A model generated the notes under the pieces. That model ran no database searches. It saw nothing but the letters and a program-made list of their open reading frames with translations, and had not been told where the DNA came from. A program made the translations under genes and the position numbers. A DNA stretch of 64,000 bases from Thermococcus sp. P6 (lineage in GTDB: Archaea > Methanobacteriota_B > Thermococci > Thermococcales > Thermococcaceae), in NCBI RefSeq assembly GCF_002214525.1, contig NZ_CP015104.1:1054001-1118000 (forward strand), written 5' to 3'. Shown in pieces: positions 44,127-52,414 of this stretch (positions are counted from its first letter, which is position 1; each line of letters opens with the position of its first letter).

Positions 44127-45433
44127 CGTGGCTTCTGTTCACCATAGGGATCTCCCTGATCCTTGCGAAGATTGGAGACAGCCTAATAGAACGATTCCGG
44201 CTACCGGGCGTTCTGGGAGAGCTAATAATGGGCATGATCCTCGGAAACATCGTCTATTTTGGTGTGGTCTCTCCGCAGTACCTTCCCATAGTGAGCGGCG
44301 AGGGCTTTACAACCGATGCGACGGTGGTTTCCAGCTTTCTGGCCAAGCTGGGCATAGTGTTCCTCCTCTTCCTCGGTGCCCTCGATGCCGACATCGAACA
44401 GCTCAAGAAAACCGGACTTACCGCAACGGTCTCCACGGTTCTGGGCGTCTTCGTGCCCCTGGTCATGGGCTGGTTTGCCCTCATGGAGCTTGGATACCCC
44501 AGCAGGGAGGCCTTCGCTGGAGGCGTTTTGCTGACGGCCACGAGCATCGGGCTAACCGTCCGCGTTATGATGGATCTTGGCGTTCTCAAGAGCGAGGTCG
44601 GTGCGGCTTCCATGAGTGCGAGCGTCATGGACGACTTCCTCGGTATAGCCCTCATTATATTCGCGGTCGGGAGTGGAAGTCTGATCGAGCTCAGCCTGAA
44701 GATCGTAGCCTTCTTCGTGATAACGGGCGTTCTCTGGTGGTATCTTGTTGACCACTACGTAAGGTTCGCCGAGAGGCTCCACGTTGAGAAGGGCGTGCTG
44801 GGGAGCGTACTGGGGATGATGTTCCTCTTCGCGGCTCTGGCCGAGGGCTGGTTCGCGGCGGCCATCGAAGGTGCGTTCATGATGGGCCTCGTGCTCTCGA
44901 AGCTCCCGGAGGGTAAGCGCATCATGGAGGACGTCAAGGCCATAGGCTACGGTCTGCTCATACCCTTCTTCTTCGTCCACACGGGTGCGATGCTTAACCT
45001 GACGGTCTTCGAGAAAGCCAGCGCCCTGCTTCTCGCGGGAGTTCTAACGACCGTTGCCGTCGTTGGAAAGGTCTTTGGAAGGGGTTTGGGAGCATGGCTG
45101 ACCGCGTGGGGTCGTGGCAGGGAGTTCCTATTCAGGGAGGAGAACTTCTGGATGTCGCTCCAGATGGGCATCGGCTCGATTCCGAGGACTGAGGTGGCCC
45201 TCGTTGACCTGATGGTGGCGATACACGGGGGTGCTATAAAGCCTCAGGATGCCCCGGATTTCATAGCCGCGACTCTGATATTCATAACGGTCTCCGTGCT
45301 GATAACACCACCACTCCTCAAGTGGGCCTTCAGGAGGGAGATCAAAACGGCTTCCGAGGAAAAGGTTGCGAGGAAGGTGGAGAGAATCAGGGAAACAAAG
45401 AAGAGGATACAGGAGATAAAGGGCCGGCGCTGA
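44114..45433 (+). CDS. CPA2-type Na+/H+ (or K+/H+) antiporter
   Basis: This is a 439-residue protein with about 12 membrane helices of the NapA/KefB-like CPA2 family. It begins TWLLFTIGISLILAKIGDS and contains the LGVFLG-type gate LPGVLGELIMGMILGN and the paired acidic region ASVMDDFLGIALI near residue 173, which supplies the cation-binding aspartates. The C-terminus is a basic cytoplasmic helix. It is coupled to the CBS protein. Confidence 0.9.
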   Translation: METVTWLLFTIGISLILAKIGDSLIERFRLPGVLGELIMGMILGNIVYFGVVSPQYLPIVSGEGFTTDATVVSSFLAKLGIVFLLFLGALDADIEQLKKTGLTATVSTVLGVFVPLVMGWFALMELGYPSREAFAGGVLLTATSIGLTVRVMMDLGVLKSEVGAASMSASVMDDFLGIALIIFAVGSGSLIELSLKIVAFFVITGVLWWYLVDHYVRFAERLHVEKGVLGSVLGMMFLFAALAEGWFAAAIEGAFMMGLVLSKLPEGKRIMEDVKAIGYGLLIPFFFVHTGAMLNLTVFEKASALLLAGVLTTVAVVGKVFGRGLGAWLTAWGRGREFLFREENFWMSLQMGIGSIPRTEVALVDLMVAIHGGAIKPQDAPDFIAATLIFITVSVLITPPLLKWAFRREIKTASEEKVARKVERIRETKKRIQEIKGRR

Positions 45434-45442
45434 ACTCACGGT

Positions 45443-45913
45443 TCAGCCAAAGAAGGCCCCCATGGCGTCCATCTCTTCCTCGCTCATCCCCTTTACCCTG
45501 AACTCTGGCATTTTCTGGAGTAACTCCCTGTGCTCTTCCCCGGTTATTTTCTCCACCCTTCCGTCCTTAACGAGGTAGAACAGGCCTTCCTCGGGACCGC
45601 GGTAGGCGACGAGAAACTCGTTGACCTCCACGTCCTCAAACCTCACGAAGATAACGTTCCCTCCCGTGTAGGGCCTTTTGCACCTGAAGGGGAAGCTCGA
45701 GGAGTTGAGCATGGCATCGCCAAGGGCTTGGTTTGCCCTCTCGCCGTTTATCTCCGTCCAGAACTTTTTACCCTCAAAGTCACCTTCAACGACTATGAGG
45801 AACCTCTCCCCGTCGAGCTCGATAAGGGGGGCACCCTTCTCCTCGAGTATCTTGAACAGTTCATCCAGCGTTTCCGCGTTCCGCAGGGAAGCAACAAAAC
45901 CTTCGACCTTCAT
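45443..45913 (-). CDS. Unknown acidic protein, 156 residues
   Basis: I do not recognise this soluble protein. I start at ATG 45913, seven bases behind GGTGA; an in-frame GTG is at 45922. It begins with a helix (LRNAETLDELFKILEEKG), then strands (RFLIVVEGDFEGKKFWTEI, NVIFVRFEDVEVNEFLVAYRG). It ends in an acidic helix rich in Met and Glu. No cysteine cluster or membrane segment. It is convergent with the antiporter. Confidence 0.7.
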   Translation of the reverse strand: MKVEGFVASLRNAETLDELFKILEEKGAPLIELDGERFLIVVEGDFEGKKFWTEINGERANQALGDAMLNSSSFPFRCKRPYTGGNVIFVRFEDVEVNEFLVAYRGPEEGLFYLVKDGRVEKITGEEHRELLQKMPEFRVKGMSEEEMDAMGAFFG

Positions 45914-46015
45914 AACCTTCACCGTAAGGGATTTTCAGGAGGGTATAAAAGCTTAAGCTTTTTATTGGGAGAATCGATTGAACGTCGATGACGTCCGGAG
46001 GGGAGAGGTGTCCCT

Positions 46016-47281
46016 ATGTTCGTTGATGCGGACCTTCACATACATTCCCGCTATTCAAGGGCCGTTTCAAAGGCAATGACGTTTCCCAACCTCGCCGAAA
46101 ACGCGGGGCTTAAGGGCCTGCAAATGGTGGGCACCGGAGACATACTGAACCCGAGGTGGGAGGAAGAACTTTTAAAATACGCCCGGAAGGTGGATGAGGG
46201 GACCTACGAAAAGAAGGGGGTTCGCTTCCTCCTCACCGCCGAGGTCGAGGATAATAGAAGGGTGCACCACCTCCTTATCTTCCCGAACCTATCGACCGTC
46301 GGGGAGATGCGTGAGAGGTTAAAGCGCTATTCCGGCGATATTGAAACCGAGGGACGGCCGAGGGTCAACCTTTCGGCGGCTGATATAGCAGACCTTGCCA
46401 ACGAGCTGGAGGTTCTGATAGGACCGGCTCACGCCTTCACGCCGTGGACGGCGCTCTACAAGGAGTACGACAGCATTCGAGAAGCGTACGGAGGGGCGAG
46501 GGTGGACTTCCTCGAGCTCGGTCTTTCCGCCGACAGCGAGATGGCGGACAGAATTAAGGCCCACCACCGCTTGACCTATCTCTCAAATTCTGATGCCCAT
46601 TCTCCCCAGCCCCACCGCCTCGGGAGGGAATTCAACCGCTTTGAAATCCAGGAGGCAACCTTTGAGGAGGTGAGAAAGGCCATCCTCAGGAGGGGTGGAA
46701 GAAAAATCGTTCTCAACGCCGGCTTGGATCCGAGGCTGGGGAAGTATCATCTCACCGCCTGTTCAAGGTGCTACACGAAGTACAAACTTGAAGACGCCCA
46801 GAGGCTTGGGTGGAGGTGTGAGCTCTGCGGGGGGATTATAAAGAAGGGCGTTCACGACAGGATCCTCGAGCTTGCCGACACGGAAGAAAAACCCGAGGAT
46901 AGGCCCCCTTACCTTCATCTCGCTCCTCTGGCTGAGATAATTGCGATGGTTCTCAATAAGGGGGTTAACACAAAATCCGTAAAAAGCGTATGGGCGCGGC
47001 TCTTAAAGGAGTTTGGAAGTGAGATCAGGGTTCTCGTTGACGTCCCTGTGGAGGGCATAGCATCGGTTATTGGAGATGATATAGCAAAAGCAATCTGGGC
47101 TTTTAGGAATGAGAAGCTTATCGTCATCCCCGGCGGCGGGGGGAAGTACGGGGAGATAAGACTGCCGGAAGAGGTCAAAACGGCAAAACTCGAAGATCTC
47201 GAAAACATCGAGGTTAAAAAGGAGAACGTGTATTATAAACCAAAGCAGAGTTCAATCCTGAGTTTTTTGAAGAAAAACTAA
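46016..47281 (+). CDS. Endonuclease Q (PHP domain, PCNA-binding tail)
   Basis: This 421-residue DNA-repair nuclease cuts 5' of deaminated bases in DNA. The PHP metal-binding motifs are seen as DADLHIHSRYS near residue 4, VGTGDILNP near 39, TAEVEDNRRVHH near 74, GPAHAFTPW and SNSDAHSPQPHR near 191. A zinc ribbon follows (CSRCYTK, CELCGG, near residues 250-272). The C-terminus QSSILSFLKKN is a PIP box for PCNA. This domain order matches EndoQ of Pyrococcus and Thermococcus. Confidence 0.93.
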   Translation: MFVDADLHIHSRYSRAVSKAMTFPNLAENAGLKGLQMVGTGDILNPRWEEELLKYARKVDEGTYEKKGVRFLLTAEVEDNRRVHHLLIFPNLSTVGEMRERLKRYSGDIETEGRPRVNLSAADIADLANELEVLIGPAHAFTPWTALYKEYDSIREAYGGARVDFLELGLSADSEMADRIKAHHRLTYLSNSDAHSPQPHRLGREFNRFEIQEATFEEVRKAILRRGGRKIVLNAGLDPRLGKYHLTACSRCYTKYKLEDAQRLGWRCELCGGIIKKGVHDRILELADTEEKPEDRPPYLHLAPLAEIIAMVLNKGVNTKSVKSVWARLLKEFGSEIRVLVDVPVEGIASVIGDDIAKAIWAFRNEKLIVIPGGGGKYGEIRLPEEVKTAKLEDLENIEVKKENVYYKPKQSSILSFLKKN

Positions 47282-47365
47282 ATGAGGCCCTTCGTGGAAC
47301 GACGTTTAACCACTTTCTCCAAAGGTTTTTAACGCTGGGGAAGTGTACTATTAAAGGGGATTGCT

Positions 47366-48304
47366 TTGGAGGGGGATATAATCGAGCTCTTTATGAGGCA
47401 CCTCAGGCTTCAGGGAGACCTGCCGCTGGGCGATGACGCCGGGGCGGTGAGGCTGGGCAACGAATGGCTCGTGGCGACGAACGATATGCTCGTGAGGAAA
47501 ACCGACGTACCTGATTTAATGACGCCCGAGCAGGTCGGCTTTAAGGTCTTTACCATGAACGTCAGCGATATAGCCGCCATGGGGGCTAAACCAGTAGGCT
47601 TCCTCTTCTCCCTCGGCGTCCCGAAGGATCTTGACTTGGCTTACCTCGAAGGGATTGCAAGGGGAATTGCCCGAGCGTCCGAATTCTACGAAACGCCCAT
47701 CTTGAGTGCGGATACAAACGAGGCCGATGACCTGATAATTGACGGAATGGCCCTCGGAAGGGCTGAAAGGTTGCTCACGAGGGGCGGGGCAAAGGTTGGG
47801 GATCTTGTCTGCGTAACGGGTGACGTGGGAAGGGCACTGGCCGGGTTGCTCCTGTGGAAGAAGGGCATCGAGGCTCCCATGGGGTTCTACGAGAAGCTTC
47901 TCGAACCGAAGGCGAGGGTTAAGGAGGGGGCCGTTTTAGGCGGGCACGCCAGTGCCGCAATCGATATAAGCGACGGCATGAGCAAAGAGTTACACCTGAT
48001 CGCTCAAATGAGTGGCGTTAAGATTTTAATCGATGCCGAGAGAATTCCCATAAGGGAGGAAGTCTTTGAGGTCGCTGAGTTTTTGGGGATCGATCCCCTT
48101 AGGGTTGCCCTCGCGAGCGGGGAGGAGTTTGAACTGATATTCACCCTTCCGGAAGAACGTCTGGATGAGCTTGACTTCAACTTCACGGTTGTAGGCAAGG
48201 TTGAAAGGGGAGAAGGGGTCTACCTGAGGAGGAACGGAAGAGTTGAGAGGATGCCCCTTTTGGGATGGGAGCATCTATCCGGATCAATCGAAAATGGGGT
48301 ATAA
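47366..48304 (+). CDS. thiL: Thiamine-monophosphate kinase
   Basis: This 312-residue ThiL protein phosphorylates thiamine monophosphate to thiamine diphosphate. Conserved segments are LGDDAGAV near residue 21, NDMLV and NVSDIAAMGAKP near 67, CVTGDVGRALAG near 150, and AIDISDGMSKELHLIA near 200. It starts at TTG 47366 with AGGGGAT upstream. It ends normally; the next real gene is 255 bases away. Confidence 0.92.
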   Translation: MEGDIIELFMRHLRLQGDLPLGDDAGAVRLGNEWLVATNDMLVRKTDVPDLMTPEQVGFKVFTMNVSDIAAMGAKPVGFLFSLGVPKDLDLAYLEGIARGIARASEFYETPILSADTNEADDLIIDGMALGRAERLLTRGGAKVGDLVCVTGDVGRALAGLLLWKKGIEAPMGFYEKLLEPKARVKEGAVLGGHASAAIDISDGMSKELHLIAQMSGVKILIDAERIPIREEVFEVAEFLGIDPLRVALASGEEFELIFTLPEERLDELDFNFTVVGKVERGEGVYLRRNGRVERMPLLGWEHLSGSIENGV

Positions 48305-48558
48305 TTGGGATTATTGATTTTGGGAGCAATCATCGTTATCCTTATCCTTTCCCACTTATTAAGCTAGCTTGTCCTTTTGCTCACGCCCACCTAGGAGAGC
48401 CGAGGGTTTACTTCGCCCATCACTGGGAATTCGTGGGCATGCAGCGGGAAAGGGGGAAGAAGTCGATTTTACATATTAAAAGCTACGCGGGCTTCTCGGC
48501 TTCGGTTGGAAGCGTCACCCTTAGCTCGATGCACTCCGGCACCTATCCGGGGGGACCG

Positions 48559-49041
48559 ATGTCAAAATCCGGGGGCGGGATTAAGGGTGGAGAACTTGAC
48601 TCCAGCAGGTGCGATGTTTGCAAGCTAAAAGCGGCGATGGTCGGTGTCGTAGAGGGTGAATCCTGCAGGCTCTGCTGCCTTAGTAGCAAGAACTTCGGGC
48701 CGGCGGTGGTGTTCAATTACCTCTTCTCCGCTGTCTGGGAAGCAATAGACCGCTTTGAGTGCCCGACCCCATGGCCGCCGATGCCTGAAACGAATTCCGT
48801 CGTTGGAGACGATGGTACAAACAGCTACGCCGATGACCTGAAGGACAGCCTTCCAACGTTCGGATGGGGAGACATACACCCGTGTCTGGGATTCCTGGAT
48901 GGTTTTGACCCCTCGGATCCGGATGCAATATGCACTGCCCTCGAGTGTGCGGAGGTAGACTTCGACTGCGACTGCTACGTTACCTGTTTCTTCGGGCCCT
49001 TCAAAGTATGGAATGCCTTCATAACGTGCGCAGGCGGTTGA
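48559..49041 (+). CDS. Unknown Cys-rich protein, 160 residues
   Basis: ATG 48559 follows CCGGGGGGACC. Bases 48305-48558 contain a likely TATA (CATATTAAAAG near 48474) but no convincing coding, so I do not use the longer in-frame extension. The protein has 13 cysteines in clusters: CDVC at 18-21, CRLCC at 36-40, then CTALEC, CDCYVTC and a terminal CAGG. Its middle is Pro- and Asp-rich (PTPWPPMPETN), and it has no signal peptide. It could be metal-binding, or a precursor of a Cys-rich peptide. The clustered-Cys layout vaguely recalls halocin C8-like proteins, without real support. Confidence 0.55.
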   Translation: MSKSGGGIKGGELDSSRCDVCKLKAAMVGVVEGESCRLCCLSSKNFGPAVVFNYLFSAVWEAIDRFECPTPWPPMPETNSVVGDDGTNSYADDLKDSLPTFGWGDIHPCLGFLDGFDPSDPDAICTALECAEVDFDCDCYVTCFFGPFKVWNAFITCAGG

Positions 49042-49098
49042 AGGCTTTCTCTTTTTTTAACCGGAAGACTAATAATTCATGGGAGCAACAATCCGAAT

Positions 49099-49275
49099 AT
49101 GAAGCGTCTGAAGATCGGGATACCCAGCACCGGAGAGCTTTCAGCCGGCTTCAAATGGTTCCTTGAAGTGACGGAATGGGCCTACGGGGATACCTACTTT
49201 ATCGTGGACGGTGATGTTGTAAAACTGGTCGAGATTAAGTTCAAGGATCTTAGAGCTCCAGAGAGCATTGGGTAA
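49099..49275 (+). CDS. Small unknown protein, 58 residues
   Basis: An ATG about 25 bases after a TATA-like CTAATAATTC opens a leaderless-type reading frame. It begins MKRLKIGIPSTGELSAGF and continues with alternating strand-like residues (TYFIVDGDVVKLVEIKF). Base use resembles real genes in this window. No RBS is seen. It ends 43 bases before vapB. It may also be a remnant of a longer protein. Confidence 0.4.
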   Translation: MKRLKIGIPSTGELSAGFKWFLEVTEWAYGDTYFIVDGDVVKLVEIKFKDLRAPESIG

Positions 49276-49286
49276 AACTTTTTAAC

Positions 49287-49312
49287 TTAACCAACAAACA
49301 TAAATTGGTGAA
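49287..49312 (+). promoter_or_regulatory. Likely VapB operator over the vapBC start site
   Basis: TTAACCAA (49287-49294) and TTGGTGAA (49305-49312) form an inverted repeat with one mismatch. It lies just downstream of the TATA-like CTTTTTAAC at about 49279 and 7 bases before the vapB ATG. VapBC complexes typically bind such repeats at their own promoter. Confidence 0.5.
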
Positions 49313-49318
49313 TGTAGG

Positions 49319-49552
49319 ATGATAACTACAAAAGTTTCCTCAAAGGGGCAAATTGTCTTACCAAAGAGCATCAGGGAAAAGTTCGGGATATCCCCGGGAG
49401 ACGAGGTGGAGATCCTCGAGTTCGGTGGTGAGATAGTCATCGTGCCCCTGAAGGGCAAAAGGCTCAGGGGGCTGGTAAAGTTCGAGGAGTCTGTCAGGCA
49501 TATCCTTAGAGAATCCAGGGAGGAAGAGGAAGAACTGGAGGAACGGAAATGA
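49319..49552 (+). CDS. vapB: VapB antitoxin, AbrB/SpoVT family
   Basis: This 77-residue protein has an N-terminal swapped-hairpin DNA-binding domain (TTKVSSKGQIVLPKSIREKFG, then PGDEVEILEF) and a highly acidic C-terminal helix (SREEEEELEERK) that would wrap the toxin. It overlaps vapC by four bases (ATGA). It should repress its own promoter together with VapC. Confidence 0.9.
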   Translation: MITTKVSSKGQIVLPKSIREKFGISPGDEVEILEFGGEIVIVPLKGKRLRGLVKFEESVRHILRESREEEEELEERK

Positions 49553-49944
49553 AAGCCGTACTCGACAGCTACGCGGTTCTTGCTTATATAGCTGATGAGG
49601 AAGGAGCGGACAGGGTTGAGGAGTACCTGAAACTCTCAAAGGAGGGAAAAATCGAGCTCTACATGAATGCTGTCAACCTCGGTGAAGTGTATTACATAAT
49701 CGCACGGAGGAAGAACGTTGATACCGCCGACATCGCCATCGCGCTCCTAAAGAAGGAGCCAATAAATATCGTCCCCGCTGACGAAAGACTCTCTTTGATC
49801 GCCGGAAGAATAAAGGCATTTCACAGACTCAGTTACGCCGATGCCTTTGCTGTCGCGACGGCCCTGGATCTCAACGCCACACTCCTAACGGGAGACGACG
49901 AATTCCGGAGCGTTGAGGGTATAATAGAGGTTGAGTGGCTTTAA
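49549..49944 (+). CDS. vapC: VapC toxin, PIN-domain ribonuclease
   Basis: This 131-residue PIN protein has acidic metal-binding residues in VLDSYAVLAYI (Asp6), NLGEVYYI (Glu near 44), LSYADAFAVATAL (Asp near 95) and LLTGDDEF (Asp near 113). VapC toxins cleave specific RNAs, often tRNA or rRNA loops. It is paired with VapB as a type II module. Confidence 0.92.
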   Translation: MKAVLDSYAVLAYIADEEGADRVEEYLKLSKEGKIELYMNAVNLGEVYYIIARRKNVDTADIAIALLKKEPINIVPADERLSLIAGRIKAFHRLSYADAFAVATALDLNATLLTGDDEFRSVEGIIEVEWL

Positions 49945-50057
49945 GTTACTTTCAATTCTCACGGACGGGAATATGTAAGGGATAAGTCCAGCTTTCCCGC
50001 ACATGTGCGGGGTTAGTTATAAGTACATCAACGACCTTATTTTAAACAGGTGAAAGC

Positions 50058-50907
50058 ATGCCCCTCATTGAGGTTAATAACGTTAAGAAGTATTACGGCG
50101 ATGTTAGAGGCGTGGAGAACCTAAGCTTTGAGGTCGAAGAAGGGGAAATCTACGGTTTTCTCGGGCCCAACGGTGCGGGGAAAACGACCACGGTAAAGGT
50201 ACTGGTCAGGATCATCAGGGACTACACCGGCGACGTGAGGGTTTTTGGAAAGGACCTGAAGGAGTGGGGCAAGGACTACTACAACAAAATCGGCGTTTCA
50301 TTTGAGTTTCCGGCCCTTTACTCAAGGCTAACCGCCCTCGAAAACCTCGAGTTCTTCGCATCCTTCTACGGGAAACATCTCGATCCCATGGAAGTCCTCA
50401 AGATGGTGGGTCTCCGATAAAGAGACCGACCAGCTGGTTGCGGGGTTCTCAAAGGGTATGAAGAAGAAACTCGATCTCGTGAGGGCTCTTTTACCCGATC
50501 CTGAAATACTGTTCCTCGACGAGCCCCTCGAAGGTCTGGATCCCGCGAGTGCGAGAAAAATCAAGGATTTACTGCTCGGGATGAAAGAAAATGGAAAAAC
50601 CATCTTCCTGACCACGCACAACATGTACGTAGCAGACGAGCTCTGCGACAGGGTGGCTTTCATAGTTGACGGCGCTGTAAGGCTCGTGGACAATCCGAAA
50701 GAGCTCAAGGTTAAGATGGGGAAAAGGCTGGTCAGGGTGGAATACATCGATGGTGATGTTAAGGTCAGGGAGTTCCCGATTGAGGGAATCGGCCGGAACA
50801 GAGAGTTCCTCGAGGTTATCAAAAATCATGAAGTACGCAGAATCAACACCGAGGAGCCCACCCTTGAAGAGATCTTCCTCAAAGTAACGGGGAGGAGACT
50901 TGTATGA
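50058..50907 (+). pseudogene. ABC-transporter ATP-binding protein, frameshifted
   Basis: The N-terminal frame from ATG 50058 contains Walker A GPNGAGKTTT near residue 37 and stops at 50420 soon after LKMVGL. The rest continues one frame over: ETDQLVAGFSKGMKKKLDLVRAL (signature), then Walker B LFLDEPLEGLDPAS and the switch histidine region TTHNM, to 50907. Removing one C from CTCCGATAAA near 50409 restores the family sequence, so an extra base has split the gene. It is either a true pseudogene or an assembly artefact. Two permease genes follow directly. Confidence 0.85.
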
Positions 50908-51605
50908 TGCGGAACATAATCAGGACGAACCTCGTCCTTGGAGTGAGAAGCTACGTTTACCCGATATACGTGCTGATAGGACTGGCCTACGGGCTGATGC
51001 TGATGGTATTTCCCGAGCAGTACCTTCCCACCATGGTGCCGGTTTTCATACTCTTTGAGCCCGGGCTCGTGGGTTTTATGTTCGTGGGGACTGAAATCTT
51101 CGCCGAAAAGAAAGACGGTGCAATAGGCGCTCTATCCGTTACGCCAATAGACTGGAGGAGTTACATCGTCGCCAAAACCCTCATCATGGGCCTGTTATCG
51201 GTCGTCGGTGCAGTTCTGATAATGATGGTTGGAACGAGGTCCCTCGAAGGCGTCTCCTACGTAATAATCGGCGCGTTCCTCGTTTCAATCGTTTACACTC
51301 TCCTTGGAATAGGAATCTCCGCAAAATACCACGATCTGGACGACTACTTCGTTCCGATAATGGTGGTTCTGATAGTTTCGCTCCTTCCCTTCGCCCACTA
51401 CCATGGATACCTTACAAACGGGATCTGGAAGGTTCTCTACCTCATCCCGAGCTACCCGGGGATCTACTTCTTCAGGGCGCCCTTCGAGGACATACCAGCG
51501 AAGACGCTCGCCCTTTCCACAGCCGCCCTGCTTCTCTGGGCGGTCATAGCGTATTACGTGGCTAAAATAAGGTTCTACAAATACGCCGTGGAGGGATTGA
51601 GATGA
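50904..51605 (+). CDS. ABC-2 type permease, first subunit
   Basis: This 233-residue membrane protein has about six helices of the ABC-2 exporter class (SYVYPIYVLIGLAYGLMLMVF near residue 18; LIMGLLSVVGAVLIMM). The ATG overlaps the end of the ATPase gene and the stop overlaps the second permease. The export substrate is unknown; a drug or peptide is possible. Confidence 0.8.
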   Translation: MMRNIIRTNLVLGVRSYVYPIYVLIGLAYGLMLMVFPEQYLPTMVPVFILFEPGLVGFMFVGTEIFAEKKDGAIGALSVTPIDWRSYIVAKTLIMGLLSVVGAVLIMMVGTRSLEGVSYVIIGAFLVSIVYTLLGIGISAKYHDLDDYFVPIMVVLIVSLLPFAHYHGYLTNGIWKVLYLIPSYPGIYFFRAPFEDIPAKTLALSTAALLLWAVIAYYVAKIRFYKYAVEGLR

Positions 51606-52306
51606 GTTTTGTGAAAAAATTTGGGGCTATATACAAAACGGACCTTAAGCTTTTGCGGAGGGACCCGATGCTCCTCTACAGCCTTGCCATGATATTCGTC
51701 CTCCTCTTCATCGTCCGTTACTTCAAGGAGCGCGTTGGGGTTTACTACCCGCTTCTGGCACTGCTGACGCTGATATTCATCCCCATGATACTTGGCATGG
51801 TGCCGGGTTTCATGATGGCGGACGAGAAGGAGGATAAGACCATACAGGCCCTGCAGGTAATCCCCCTCTCGAGCGAGGCGTTTTTGGCCTACAGGCTTAC
51901 GTGGGCCTCCATAACCACGGCGGTGCTAACCGCGGTATCCCCAAAAATCCTCGATGTAGAGCTATCACAGAGGGGCCTTCTTGCTCTGGGTGTTCTCTTC
52001 ATCCTCGAGGTCTGGATTTTCGGGCTTCTGATAACGGTGTTTTCCGAGTCCAGAATGCAGGCGTTGACGGTTTCCAAAATCATCGGATGGTTTCTGTTTC
52101 TTCCGCCGCTGATAAAGCTCGTCGTGGTGTGGAGGAACCTTTCGACCGACTGGAGCAGATTTACGGCGTTTTTACCAACCTACTGGCTCTATAAGGCCTT
52201 TGAAGGTATTCCTAAAGGGGATTACGGCGACCTTCCGGTGGCCATAGCGGTCCATCTGGTGTGGCTGATTCCCCTCGTTGTTCTCTTCAAAAGAAGGATT
52301 CTCTGA
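51602..52306 (+). CDS. ABC-2 type permease, second subunit
   Basis: This 234-residue membrane protein of the same class is closely coupled to the first permease. It has hydrophobic helices and the cytoplasmic motif DEKEDKTIQALQVIPLSSE that is usual in ABC-2 permeases. With the frameshifted ATPase it would form a heterodimeric exporter. If the ATPase is truly inactive, the transporter would need another energy subunit. Confidence 0.8.
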   Translation: MSFVKKFGAIYKTDLKLLRRDPMLLYSLAMIFVLLFIVRYFKERVGVYYPLLALLTLIFIPMILGMVPGFMMADEKEDKTIQALQVIPLSSEAFLAYRLTWASITTAVLTAVSPKILDVELSQRGLLALGVLFILEVWIFGLLITVFSESRMQALTVSKIIGWFLFLPPLIKLVVVWRNLSTDWSRFTAFLPTYWLYKAFEGIPKGDYGDLPVAIAVHLVWLIPLVVLFKRRIL

Positions 52307-52414
52307 CCTTTTTCTCTTTTGACCGAAAGGTTAAATTACGTTCATAGCTTACTCACGATGAAGGTTTGATTCCGGCTTTGAACCTGATCTGAAAAATCTT
52401 CACGGTGATGAGCC

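Noticed and set aside
48265-48558. N-terminal extension of the Cys-rich protein
   Set aside because: The added 98 residues overlap thiL and a TATA-like element and lack cysteines or recognisable structure, whereas a good RBS precedes ATG 48559.
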